DNA from: Alphaproteobacteria bacterium
GTDB taxonomy: Bacteria; Pseudomonadota; Alphaproteobacteria; Rhizobiales; Rhizobiaceae
DNA: 8,522 bases
NCBI GenBank assembly: GCA_030428345.1
Contig: JAUIBM010000096.1
Location: 1 to 8,522, forward strand
Direction: 5' to 3'
In this document: positions 1 through 6,824 of the stretch, one piece after another
Layout of the letters: every line of letters begins with the position of its first letter
Position numbering within the stretch: position 1 is the first letter of the stretch
The notes under the pieces: generated by a model
What the model was told of the DNA's origin: nothing
The model's input: only the letters and a program-made list of their open reading frames with translations
Database searches by the model: none
Program-made: the position numbers and the translations under genes

Positions 1-1
1 C

Positions 2-691
2 GCCGACCACACCACCGCCTTGCGCTTCGAGAAGACCATGCGCGGCGGCGTGCCGATCGCCGCGCCGACGCCCTATTACGAGCAGACGACGGATTTCACC
101 TGCGGCCCGTGCTGCCTGATGATGGCGCTGGCGCGCTACCAGCCGGAATACGAGCTGAGCCCGGTCGCCGAAATCCGGCTCTGGCGCGAGGCAACGACGG
201 TCTTCATGATGTCGGGTCTTGGCGGATGCGACCCGCACGGCCTTGCCGTCGCGGCGCATGAAGCGGGCCTTTCTGCCCGGATTCACGTCTCGCAGGCCGG
301 CGCGCTGTTTCTCGACACGGTGCGCGACGCGGAAAAGCGCGTCGTCATGGAACTGGCGCAGGCCGATTTCCGCGAGCGGGTCGCCGCGCACGAGATATCG
401 GTCGAGGCCGCGCTGACGCTGGAAGATCTGCGCGCGGAAATCGCCGCCGGCAAGGTGGCCGTGGTGCTGTTCAGCGGCTTTCGCATGTTCGGCAAGAAGG
501 TGCCGCACTGGGTGCTGGCGCATGGCGACGACGGCAGCCACATCCTGATCCACGACCCCTGGGTCGAGGACGAGGTCGGCGAAACCATCGCCGACGCCGC
601 CAATCTGCCGCTTCGCTATGAGGAATTCGACCGCATGGCCCGGTTCGGCCGGGCCGGACTGCGCGCCGCCATCATCCTGGGCCCGCGCTGA
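2..691 (+). CDS. C39-like peptidase domain protein, 5'-truncated by the window (probable GNAT-C39 fusion)
   Basis: The frame is open from base 2 through the TGA at 689-691, with no stop before the window edge. A TTG at 20 and an ATG at 38 are possible starts, but neither has a convincing ribosome site, so I treat the gene as partial. Counting from the TTG, a papain-like C39 fold is suggested by Q22 and C28 in the segment EQTTDFTCGP, then H163 in VPHWVLAHG and D179 in IHDPW, matching the Gln/Cys/His/Asp arrangement of C39-type peptidases. The residues before and around the TTG (ADHTTALRFEK) resemble the last strand of GNAT acetyltransferases, and proteins joining a GNAT domain to a C39-like domain exist in proteobacteria. 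The substrate is unknown. There is no ABC transporter domain, so it is not a bacteriocin exporter. The peptidase-like assignment is fairly sure; the fusion is inferred. Confidence 0.75.
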   Translation, partial: ADHTTALRFEKTMRGGVPIAAPTPYYEQTTDFTCGPCCLMMALARYQPEYELSPVAEIRLWREATTVFMMSGLGGCDPHGLAVAAHEAGLSARIHVSQAGALFLDTVRDAEKRVVMELAQADFRERVAAHEISVEAALTLEDLRAEIAAGKVAVVLFSGFRMFGKKVPHWVLAHGDDGSHILIHDPWVEDEVGETIADAANLPLRYEEFDRMARFGRAGLRAAIILGPR

Positions 692-728
692 GCGGCAGGC
701 CGGCCGCCCTCGCAGGCCTTTCCGCCGA

Positions 729-1403
729 TCAGGTGAGCGGGCTGATCCGCACCTCGACGCGCCGGTTCTGCTGGCGGCCAAAATCGGTGGAATTGTCGGC
801 GATCGGCCGGGTCTCGCCGAAGCCGGCGACCAGCAGGCGGCGCGAATCGACGCCGCGCGTGGTGAGATATTGCGCGACGCTGACGGCGCGCCGTTCCGAC
901 AGCGCCTGATTGTACTGGTCGGAGCCCTGGCTGTCGGTGTGGCCGTCGATATCGAGCAGGGTGCGCGGATATTTGGCGAGGATGATCGCGACCGAATCGA
1001 GCACCGGCAGGAAACCGGTATTGAGCTGGTCCTGGTCGCTGGCGAAGGTGACGTTGGAGGGCAGGTTGAGGATGATCTGGTCGCCCGAACGCACGACGCT
1101 GACGCCGGTCGAGCGCAACTGGTCGCGCAGTTCCTGCTCCTGCTTGTCCATGTAGCCGCCAACGCTGCCGCCGACGAGCGCGCCGACGCCGGCGCCGATC
1201 AGCGCGGCCTTGCGCTGCTCGCCGCCGCTACCGTCGCTGGCGATCAGCAGCCCGGCAACCGCGCCGGTGAGCGCGCCGATTCCCGCGCCTGCAGCGGTAT
1301 TGCTGACCTGCGGGCGGCCGGTCAGCGGATCATTGGTGGTTTCGCAGCCGGCAAGCGCCGTCGACATTGTCGCGGCCATGGCCACGGCAAGGAATTTCCG
1401 CAT
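729..1403 (-). CDS. YiaD-like OmpA-family outer-membrane lipoprotein with glycine zipper
   Basis: A 224-residue lipoprotein expected to sit in the outer membrane and bind peptidoglycan. The start is the ATG at 1403, not the earlier in-frame start at 1475, because a lipoprotein signal peptide begins there and GAGG (1412-1415) lies 8 nt upstream. Signal peptide 1-19 ends in the lipobox LAGC with Cys20; residue 21 is Glu, so there is no Asp inner-membrane retention signal. Residues 38-83 hold two glycine-zipper segments separated by a polar stretch. Residues 115-222 form an OmpA C-terminal domain; Asp157 in GHTDSQG and Arg172 in LSERRA match the two peptidoglycan-binding residues of E. coli OmpA (Asp271, Arg286), with the same 15-residue spacing. 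The order and the phrases RSGD, NVTF and QNRRVE strongly recall E. coli YiaD. It is last in a same-strand run after the dddP-like gene, 99 bp away, with a possible terminator between them, so it may have its own promoter. Confidence 0.93.
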   Translation of the reverse strand: MRKFLAVAMAATMSTALAGCETTNDPLTGRPQVSNTAAGAGIGALTGAVAGLLIASDGSGGEQRKAALIGAGVGALVGGSVGGYMDKQEQELRDQLRSTGVSVVRSGDQIILNLPSNVTFASDQDQLNTGFLPVLDSVAIILAKYPRTLLDIDGHTDSQGSDQYNQALSERRAVSVAQYLTTRGVDSRRLLVAGFGETRPIADNSTDFGRQQNRRVEVRISPLT

Positions 1404-1468
1404 GATTGGGGCCTCATGTTTCCCGGCGGCGCCTGAGAGGGCCGCCTGTTCGCCGAACGAACTGGCCG

Positions 1469-1497
1469 AAAACAAGGGCGAAAATGCGACGTTCGCC
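1469..1497 (-). terminator. Possible intrinsic terminator after the dddP-like gene
   Basis: Read on the minus strand, the sequence just past the dddP stop codon has GGCGAA and TTCGCC arms (a perfect 6-bp stem, 1497-1492 with 1482-1477) and a 9-nt loop, followed by CTTGTTTT. The T-rich run after a hairpin is the usual form of a Rho-independent terminator. The stem is short and not very GC-rich and the T run is interrupted, so this is only moderately supported. Confidence 0.4.
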
Positions 1498-1502
1498 GTG
1501 CC

Positions 1503-2837
1503 TTACTCCAGGAATGCCGCCTCGAAGGGATAGTGGGTCAAGTCCTCGATCCCGTCTTCGGTGATCAGCACCTGCTGCTCCAGCTTGACGCCTTCGCGTC
1601 CGCCGACGGCTCCGCAATAGCTCTCCACGCTGATCACCATTCCGGGCTCGAAGACCCCGTCATAGCCGGAGGCCGCATAGTCCTGCGGAAAGTACAGGCT
1701 GGGATATTCATCGCACAGGCCCACCCCGTGGGCGAGCACGCCGTAGCGCTGGGCGTGGAACTCCGGCGGCGCCATATGCGCCTTCTCGCTGAACTCGCGG
1801 TAGCTTAGACCCGGCCGCAACAGGGCGAGATTGGCCATGACCTGCTCATGGGCATGGCGATAGATCCGCTTCTGTTCGGCGCTCGGCTCGCCGTCGCCGG
1901 CCAGCCAGGTCCGCGAGATGTCGCAGCACATGCCATAGACGCCGATGAGGTCGGTGTCGAAGGCGACGAGATCGCCGGCCTGGATGATGCGCGGCCCGCA
2001 TTCCTGGAACCAGGGATTGGTGCGCGGTCCCGAGGAAAGGATCCGCGTCTCGATCCACTCGCCGCCATGGCGGATGTTCTCGGCATGCAGGATCGACCAC
2101 AGATCGTCCTCGGTCATGCCCGGCGTCAACGCCCGCTGCATCTCGCCCATGGCGATTTCGCAGGAATGCATGGCGCAGCGAATCGCGTTGACCTCGTCCG
2201 GGCCCTTGATGGCTCGAGCGAGTTCGGTGACCTCCTGGCCCTGGAACGTCTCCACGCCCAGGGCGTGCAGCGCCATCAGTCCCTCCGGATCGATCCGGTC
2301 GATCGCCAGTCGGCGATTGCCGCCGGCATGTGCGCGCATCAGCGAATCAATCTCGCCGGCAAATCGCGCCGCGTGCTCGCTTACCCGGTCGCCGCACAGC
2401 ATGTAGAAGAAGGACGCGCCGGTGCGCACCTCGCGCACCAGCGGCAGATGGCCCGACAAATGCTCGCAATTGGCGTAGTCCCACACGACCATGTAGCCAT
2501 CGACCGAAACGAAGCAGGCGCGCGAGGGATTGTGCGTCACCCACACATGCATGTTGCTGCTGTCGCTGGCGTAGCGGATGTTCAGCGGATCGAAGCACAG
2601 CAGGCCGGCATAGTCGCGGGCGCGCAAATGCTCGACGATCCGCGTCAGCCTCGTCTGGCGCATGCGTTCCAGATCGGGCGCCTGAAGCCCGGCTTCGGCC
2701 CAGGCCGCGAAGGCGCGCGGCGTCGGCCCGATCTCGACGCGGTCATTGTCGTCGGGCGAGCCGTCAGGCCGCGTGGCCCGGCGTCTCGACGGGTCGATCT
2801 TGCGATTGGAGGTGGTGTAGGGAGTAATCGCGTCCAT
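1503..2837 (-). CDS. dddP: DddP-like DMSP lyase (M24 metallopeptidase fold)
   Basis: A 444-residue cytoplasmic protein of the M24 (creatinase/Xaa-Pro peptidase) superfamily that most resembles DddP, which cleaves dimethylsulfoniopropionate to dimethyl sulfide and acrylate (EC 4.4.1.3). Length fits the family (about 446). The N-terminal segments RKIDPSRR (12-19) and NDRVEIGPT (31-39) and the central WIETRILSSGPRTNPWFQEC (261-280) are as I remember them from Roseobacter DddP. Candidate metal ligands are Asp294, Asp296, Asp306, His370, Glu405 and Glu420. Asp376 in HGVGLCDE matches the proposed catalytic Asp377 of Ruegeria lacuscaerulensis DddP, and Tyr365 matches Tyr366; each position is offset by one from the published numbering as I recall it. 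There is no signal peptide. The ATG at 2837 has only a weak GGA ribosome site. No DMSP transporter, regulator or acrylate gene lies nearby. An uncharacterised M24 hydrolase close to DddP remains possible. Confidence 0.8.
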   Translation of the reverse strand: MDAITPYTTSNRKIDPSRRRATRPDGSPDDNDRVEIGPTPRAFAAWAEAGLQAPDLERMRQTRLTRIVEHLRARDYAGLLCFDPLNIRYASDSSNMHVWVTHNPSRACFVSVDGYMVVWDYANCEHLSGHLPLVREVRTGASFFYMLCGDRVSEHAARFAGEIDSLMRAHAGGNRRLAIDRIDPEGLMALHALGVETFQGQEVTELARAIKGPDEVNAIRCAMHSCEIAMGEMQRALTPGMTEDDLWSILHAENIRHGGEWIETRILSSGPRTNPWFQECGPRIIQAGDLVAFDTDLIGVYGMCCDISRTWLAGDGEPSAEQKRIYRHAHEQVMANLALLRPGLSYREFSEKAHMAPPEFHAQRYGVLAHGVGLCDEYPSLYFPQDYAASGYDGVFEPGMVISVESYCGAVGGREGVKLEQQVLITEDGIEDLTHYPFEAAFLE

Positions 2838-2971
2838 TGGGAAATCCGGTGTTGCGCCGACAGGTCGGACGCGACGCTATTCCCAGTTGCGGAGCGCCGG
2901 AATTCTCCAAAGCGGCGTTGCTGCTCCAATTGCGCCGTTTCCCCGGTGCCATGGTCCCGGGGCGGGCACCC

Positions 2972-3658
2972 TCAACCCAGCGCCTCGAGCGTCGGCATGA
3001 GGGAGGCCAGATAGGTCAGGCGCTGGATGATCGGATCATTGCCCTTGAGCAGCGCCTTGCGGTCGGCGAAGCCGACAAGGCCGCCGTTCCAGGCCCGGAC
3101 GCAGGCGATGAAATTCCCCTTGTCGGCGTGCTTGTTCAGCTTCTTCCATGACCAGAACGCCGCCAGGATCGCCGGCTGGTGCTCAGGCAGGGTCGCGAGT
3201 TCGGGATCGTCGGCGAGCTTCAGCTTGCAGCGCTTGCCGACCTGCAGATATCCGTCGCGCCCGGTGATCTGCGGCCCGCCCCGGCCGATATAGGTCGAAC
3301 CGTCGCTCGTCCCCGGCCTGTTGCCCATCCGGTTCCCGTAGATGTCGTCGAAGGCGCGCTTGCGCCATCCCGGCCCGGAACCGTATTTCGCCACCACATC
3401 GGCGGCCGAGGCGAAGCGGCTCGGCCAGACCTGCGCCATCCGCTTGGCCGAGTAATTGATGTTCTCCGTCAGTTTCTTGATGGTAAAGCCGCCGCATTCA
3501 TGCTCGACATTCGCCAGCGCATAAGCAAGGCGCGTGCGGCTCTGCGTTATCCCCGCCTCATCCAGCGCGGATGCCTTGTCCCTGAAGGCCGCAATGATTT
3601 CATCCGGCGCCTTGGGAAATATATCGCGCCAGTCCTGTTCCGACAATTTAAGCGGCAT
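2972..3658 (-). CDS. GH19 chitinase/lysozyme-like enzyme (endolysin type)
   Basis: A 228-residue glycoside hydrolase family 19 protein, the kind encoded by phage lysis modules and standalone bacterial muramidase/chitinase genes; it would cleave beta-1,4 bonds in peptidoglycan or chitin. The catalytic pair is probably Glu54 in VEHECGGF and Glu65 in LTENINYS. The family block GRGGPQITGRDGY lies at 125-137. There is no signal peptide or transmembrane segment, as in endolysins that need a holin, but no holin, spanin or other phage gene is visible. I chose the ATG at 3658 because GGGAGG (3669-3674) lies 10 nt upstream. The upstream ATG (3694) has no ribosome site, and the TTG (3736) overlaps the -35 box of the apparent promoter. 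A GC-rich hairpin (GGTGCC 2945-2950, GGCACC 2965-2970) just past the stop lacks a T run. Most likely a prophage remnant or a domesticated lysin. Confidence 0.85.
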   Translation of the reverse strand: MPLKLSEQDWRDIFPKAPDEIIAAFRDKASALDEAGITQSRTRLAYALANVEHECGGFTIKKLTENINYSAKRMAQVWPSRFASAADVVAKYGSGPGWRKRAFDDIYGNRMGNRPGTSDGSTYIGRGGPQITGRDGYLQVGKRCKLKLADDPELATLPEHQPAILAAFWSWKKLNKHADKGNFIACVRAWNGGLVGFADRKALLKGNDPIIQRLTYLASLMPTLEALG

Positions 3659-3707
3659 TGCTTCGCTACCTCCCTCGACCTTGAAGTTTTCCATATTTTT
3701 GCGAGGA

Positions 3708-3736
3708 AATGTAGTTCTGTTATTTAATCTTTTCAA
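3708..3736 (-). promoter_or_regulatory. Sigma-70-type promoter for the GH19 gene
   Basis: On the minus strand TTGAAA (3736-3731) is followed after exactly 17 bp by TACATT (3713-3708), in a locally AT-rich stretch. Transcription would start near 3701, giving a leader of about 40 nt that contains the GGGAGG ribosome site and the ATG at 3658. This supports the shorter GH19 start. Confidence 0.55.
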
Positions 3737-3860
3737 TTGGCAAGTATTCGATGAAACGGAAAGTAGGCATGTCGATCGAACAACGCGAGCGCGCGTTCGG
3801 AATCAGGAGCTGCGGCAGATCAAATCAATCAGGAACATTACAAGCGGAAGTCTTGTCCGC

Positions 3861-4220
3861 TCAGCAGTCGCAGTCCATCTGGCGGAGCGGCGAGATGAAG
3901 CGGACGCCGACCCGCCTGCCCTGCCGCCAGACCACGGCGCAAAGGGCGCGCTGGCGCCGCGCGTGATTGACCAGGACGAAGCGCTGGGGAATGTCGCTGC
4001 GCGCCACCTCGATCATCGCCCCGGCGCTCGAGAGATTGCGCACCATGCAGGTCACCGCCTCGCGCATTCCGCCGGCGATGATCTCGCTCAGGTCGCGGGC
4101 GGAGAAGCGCTCCACGGCCCGCCGCTCGACACCGCGCGAATTGTGGCCGAGGCGCGATGCAGGCCGCGCGTCCTCGGCGTCCTGTTCACGGTCCGATTGC
4201 AATCCTGCCGCATTCCGCAT
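3861..4220 (-). CDS. PilZ-domain protein (probable c-di-GMP effector)
   Basis: A 119-residue protein formed by a short charged N terminus (1-30) and one PilZ domain. Both halves of the c-di-GMP binding signature are present: Arg34-xxx-Arg38 in ERRAVERF and NxSxxG at 62-67 (NLSSAG). The closing strand VVWRQGRRVGVRF (96-108) is typical of alphaproteobacterial single-domain PilZ proteins. It ends in an odd Cys-Asp-Cys. It has no membrane segment and presumably acts in the cytoplasm by binding c-di-GMP and a partner that cannot be named from the sequence. The ATG at 4220 is preceded by GGGAAG at a 6-nt spacing. It is divergent from the ExoD-family gene; shared control is conceivable but unproven. 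Confidence 0.88.
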   Translation of the reverse strand: MRNAAGLQSDREQDAEDARPASRLGHNSRGVERRAVERFSARDLSEIIAGGMREAVTCMVRNLSSAGAMIEVARSDIPQRFVLVNHARRQRALCAVVWRQGRRVGVRFISPLRQMDCDC

Positions 4221-4443
4221 GCCATGCTTCCCGAACGGGTTGACCCAATTTGATTTCGCCGCAGACGCGATCTGGCGCGGTCAATTGATGCTAGCGCGCG
4301 ATCTGTTGAAAATTGGATAATTTTTTGACGTTGCGGCATGCATTTCAACGCCATGCGCCCGACAGAATAGTCTGCTCTAATGTTGTTTCCAACCCGCCTG
4401 CAAGCAACCATATAGTCATGCGCCGCAACCTTCCGGGCCTTCG
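4221..4443. other. Divergent intergenic region, pilZ-domain gene / exoD-like gene
   Basis: This 223-bp region must hold the promoters of both divergent genes. A run of Ts at 4321-4326 sits in its most AT-rich part (about 4310-4327). TATAGT at 4411-4416 is a plausible -10 box for the exoD-like gene, with TTCCAA (4387-4392) 18 bp upstream as a weak -35 box. For the PilZ gene, TTGACC on the minus strand (4284-4279) could be a -35 box, but I see no matching -10 box. GGGTTGACCC (4237-4246) is a short inverted repeat close to the PilZ start. Confidence 0.35.
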
Positions 4444-5103
4444 ATGACGCAGCCAGAACACCGTGACGCCGAACCGCCCGCCGCTCCGCAGGAGCCGATG
4501 CAGAAACCGGAGGCCGCCCCCGAGCGCCTTTCCGGCGTACTCGCCCGCCTCGCCGCGCGAACCGGCGAGACGATCAGCGTCGGCGACATCTCGCGCGCGC
4601 TGCGCGATCGCGGCTTCGGCGCGCTGATGATCCTGCTGGCCTCGCCCAATCTGCTGCCCATGCCGCCCGGGGTCTCGACCGTTTTCGGCCTGCCGCTGAT
4701 CTATATCGCCATCCAGCTGGTGCTGGGCTACCGCAAGCCGCTGCTGCCCGGCCGGGTGCGACGCTACGAGTTTTCCAGCGGGACTTTCCGCAGGATTATT
4801 GCCCGCATTGAGCCTTGGGTCGTAAGATTCGAGCGGGTGGCGCGCCCGCGCCTGTGGCTGCTGCCGCAGCGCCTGGGCGAGCAGATCGTCGGCGTGGCTA
4901 TCGCGCTGCTGGGCTTCATCCTGATCCTTCCGATCCCGCTCGGCAATTTCCTGCCGGGGGTGGCGGTGGTGATGATGTGCCTGGGCCTGGGCGAGCGCGA
5001 CGGGTTGTGGACCGGCGCGGGTCTGGCGATGGGGGTATTATCGGTCGGCGTCGTCATCGGCGTCGTGGCGACTGCCGGAATCGCGGCCGTCTCCTTCTTC
5101 TGA
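4444..5103 (+). CDS. ExoD-family inner-membrane protein
   Basis: A 219-residue membrane protein of the ExoD family, named for Rhizobium genes affecting exopolysaccharide and alkali tolerance; its biochemical activity is not established. Residues 1-28 are a Pro/Glu-rich cytoplasmic tail. Hydrophobic segments lie at about 57-72, 78-96, 147-163, 165-183 and 189-217. Family hallmarks are ASPNLLPMPPGVSTVFGLPL (66-85), PIPLGNFLPG (163-172) and GLGERDGLW (181-189). The ATG at 4444 has no clear ribosome site; a later ATG at 4498 would remove most of the disordered tail. The ketopantoate reductase homologue follows 52 bp downstream on the same strand with no terminator visible, so the two are likely co-transcribed, though no functional link is obvious. 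Confidence 0.88.
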   Translation: MTQPEHRDAEPPAAPQEPMQKPEAAPERLSGVLARLAARTGETISVGDISRALRDRGFGALMILLASPNLLPMPPGVSTVFGLPLIYIAIQLVLGYRKPLLPGRVRRYEFSSGTFRRIIARIEPWVVRFERVARPRLWLLPQRLGEQIVGVAIALLGFILILPIPLGNFLPGVAVVMMCLGLGERDGLWTGAGLAMGVLSVGVVIGVVATAGIAAVSFF

Positions 5104-5155
5104 ACCGGATCGCGGACGGAGAATCGCGGACTGCGCAGCTTATTGGAGGCAAGCG

Positions 5156-6169
5156 ATGCAGATCGGAATACTGGGCGCGGGGGCGATCGGCTGCCATGTC
5201 GGGGGCATGCTGGCTGCCGCCGGCAAGATGCCCGTGCTGGTGGGGCGGGCGTCCATGGTGGAGGCCCTGGCCGACGGCATCGAACTGACCAGCGTCGACA
5301 GGCCCGCCATCAAGGCTGGTCCCGGCTCATTCAGCCTTTCAACCGATCCTGCCGCGCTTGCCGGTTGCGATGCGGTCCTGGTCTGCGTCAAGAGCATGGA
5401 CACGCGGCAAGCGGGCCATGAGCTGGCGCCTCACCTCAAGCCGGGCGCTACCATCGCCAGCCTGCAGAACGGGGTGGCCAATGCGACTGTCCTGAGGGAG
5501 GTCCTGGGCGCGGGACCCGGCTCGCCGCGCGTGCTTGCGGGCATGGTTGCCTTCAATGTCGCGCGCATCGGCGCGAACCGGTTTCATCGCGGCGCTGGCG
5601 CGGAAATCGTGCTGGAGGACGCGCCCGGCGCATTGGCGCTCACCGGCGAAATGCTCGAAGCGGGCCTTGCGACCGTCATCCGGCGCGACATCGAGGCGGT
5701 GATGTGGGGAAAACTGCTGCTCAACCTCAACAATGCCGCCAATGCGCTGTCCGGCCTGTCGCTCCGCGATCAGCTCGCGGACCGCAATTGGCGGCGCGTC
5801 ATGGCGCTGTGCGTGCGCGAGGCGCTGGTTGCGATGCGCGCAGCCGGCATACGCCCGGCGCGGGTGGGGCCGGCGCATCCGAGGCTGATCGCCACGGTCC
5901 TGGAACTGCCCGACTGGCTGTTCTACCGCATCGTCGCGCGAATGCCGGCCATGGACGGCGAGGCCCGCACCTCCATGGCGCAGGATCTGGCTGCCGGCCG
6001 GCCGAGCGAGGTCGATTTCCTCAACGGCGCGATCGTCGATCTGGGCGTCAAGGCGGGCGTGCCCACCCCGGTCAACGCCGCGATGGTCAAGGCGGTGAAG
6101 GCGGCATTCGCCGCCGGCCGCCCGCCGGGCGTGAGCGGCGCGCAGATGCTCGAAATGCTGCGGCGCTGA
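5156..6169 (+). CDS. panE: 2-dehydropantoate 2-reductase (ketopantoate reductase) family
   Basis: A 337-residue cytoplasmic NADPH-dependent reductase expected to convert ketopantoate to pantoate (EC 1.1.1.169), a step in pantothenate and hence CoA synthesis. The N-terminal Rossmann motif is GAGAIG (7-12). Asn105 in LQNG, Lys186 in WGKLLLNLN, Ser273 in RTSM and Glu285 in PSEVDFLNG match the Asn98/Lys176/Ser244/Glu256 active-site set of E. coli PanE. GGAGG (5145-5149) lies 6 nt before the ATG, a clear start. At 337 residues it is longer than E. coli PanE (303), and many paralogues in this family act on other 2-oxo acids, so panE is the best family name rather than a proven role. The stop codon lies in the loop of a strong hairpin. 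CoaBC, a later step of the same pathway, is encoded about 0.8 kb downstream. Confidence 0.85.
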   Translation: MQIGILGAGAIGCHVGGMLAAAGKMPVLVGRASMVEALADGIELTSVDRPAIKAGPGSFSLSTDPAALAGCDAVLVCVKSMDTRQAGHELAPHLKPGATIASLQNGVANATVLREVLGAGPGSPRVLAGMVAFNVARIGANRFHRGAGAEIVLEDAPGALALTGEMLEAGLATVIRRDIEAVMWGKLLLNLNNAANALSGLSLRDQLADRNWRRVMALCVREALVAMRAAGIRPARVGPAHPRLIATVLELPDWLFYRIVARMPAMDGEARTSMAQDLAAGRPSEVDFLNGAIVDLGVKAGVPTPVNAAMVKAVKAAFAAGRPPGVSGAQMLEMLRR

Positions 6170-6183
6170 GACGCCGCAGCATT
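6154..6183. terminator. 12-bp-stem hairpin over the panE stop codon, probable terminator between convergent genes
   Basis: AATGCTGCGGCG (6154-6165) and CGCCGCAGCATT (6172-6183) are perfect reverse complements around a 6-nt loop, CTGAGA, which contains most of the panE TGA stop. On the plus strand only TT then C follows; on the minus strand TTT follows, so the T run is poor in both directions. Position between two convergent genes argues for a bidirectional terminator or an mRNA 3'-end stabiliser. Confidence 0.6.
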
Positions 6184-6190
6184 CCCGTCG

Positions 6191-6207
6191 CCGGATAGCG
6201 CATCCGG
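6191..6207. repeat. Second short hairpin between panE and the convergent gene
   Basis: CCGGAT (6191-6196) and ATCCGG (6202-6207) form a perfect 6-bp stem around the loop AGCGC. It lies 8 nt after the larger hairpin and 5 nt before the stop codon of the convergent gene. It has no T run and probably works with the larger hairpin at the shared 3' ends. Confidence 0.4.
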
Positions 6208-6211
6208 GCGG

Positions 6212-6637
6212 CTACAGTTCGAGCTTGAGATGCGGCAGGCCGTTCGAGGTGTGCTCCGCCGTCACGCCATTGCGGTCGATGGTCGCCGTGATGCGGCGGC
6301 GAAAGGCCGAGAAGCTGTCGAAGGTGACCACGTCCACCGGCTCGTCGAGCTGGATCGTCACGCGCCAGCGATTGCCCGAAAGCATCGTCTGCACGCCGAT
6401 CACCTCGCCGATCATCGGCTGCGCCAGATAGCGCCCGGTCACCACGTCGCCAATGGCGACCGGCGGTCCGGGAGGGGCGTTTCCGGCGGCGGCATGCGCC
6501 GTGTTCCAGTCGCGATAGCCCTGCGCCTGAGCCACCAGTTCCAGCGCCTGGGAATGGCTCACCGCATTGCCTGTCTGCGAAAGGCTGCCGCGCAATCTTC
6601 GCGCCTGCGCCTTCATGTCGTCGATCGAGGGTCTCAT
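6212..6637 (-). CDS. Small glyoxalase-superfamily-related protein
   Basis: A 141-residue protein recognised as one of the small proteins annotated in alphaproteobacteria as glyoxalase superfamily protein. The N-terminal half is helical, with the typical opening PSIDDMKAQARRLR (3-16) and the block SHSQALELVAQAQGYRDWNT (27-46). The C-terminal half (about 62-141) is beta-rich, including GEVIGV, DEPVDVVTFDSFS and TSNGLPHLKL. I see no clear metal-binding His/Glu set, so enzymatic activity is doubtful and the function is unknown. I chose the ATG at 6637 because family similarity starts there and AGGTGG lies just upstream. The frame stays open upstream to a GTG at 6820, but the extra 61 residues are Arg/Pro-rich and unlike the family. 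The apparent promoter near 6835-6863 would leave a leader of about 190 nt, or allow the longer form. Confidence 0.65.
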   Translation of the reverse strand: MRPSIDDMKAQARRLRGSLSQTGNAVSHSQALELVAQAQGYRDWNTAHAAAGNAPPGPPVAIGDVVTGRYLAQPMIGEVIGVQTMLSGNRWRVTIQLDEPVDVVTFDSFSAFRRRITATIDRNGVTAEHTSNGLPHLKLEL

Positions 6638-6824
6638 GGTCCACCTGTTCGTTTCGCCGCGCCGGGGGTCCGGCGGGTCGTCAGGCGTGCGATGAAGAGC
6701 GAAACCGCTCCGGCCGTTGCCCGCATTGCGGCCCCGCACGCTTTTTGAAACGGCAGGTCGCTGCATTGTAAGGGAAGCTTCACCACTGGCTTGCGCCATG
6801 CGGGCGGCAGGGGCTTCCACCCTT

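Noticed and set aside
692..707. Hairpin GCGGC/GCCGC between the convergent C39 and OmpA genes
   Set aside because: It has only a 5-bp stem and no T run; such structures are frequent in GC-rich DNA, so I do not call it a terminator.
1404..1475. Longer N terminus for the OmpA lipoprotein
   Set aside because: It would place 24 residues before the signal peptide and lipobox; the ATG at 1403 has its own ribosome site.
1848..3014. Plus-strand open frame of 388 codons opposite the dddP-like gene
   Set aside because: It is antisense to a conserved enzyme, has no recognisable domain, and has the Arg/Ala/Gly-rich composition of a shadow frame.
1503..3658. A phage or DMSP-catabolism gene cluster around dddP and the GH19 gene
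   Set aside because: Only one gene of each type is present; no holin, capsid, integrase, transporter or acrylate gene is visible, so a cluster cannot be supported.
3659..3736. Longer N terminus for the GH19 protein (TTG at 3736 or ATG at 3694)
   Set aside because: The TTG falls in the -35 box and the ATG at 3694 has no ribosome site, while GGGAGG precedes the ATG at 3658.
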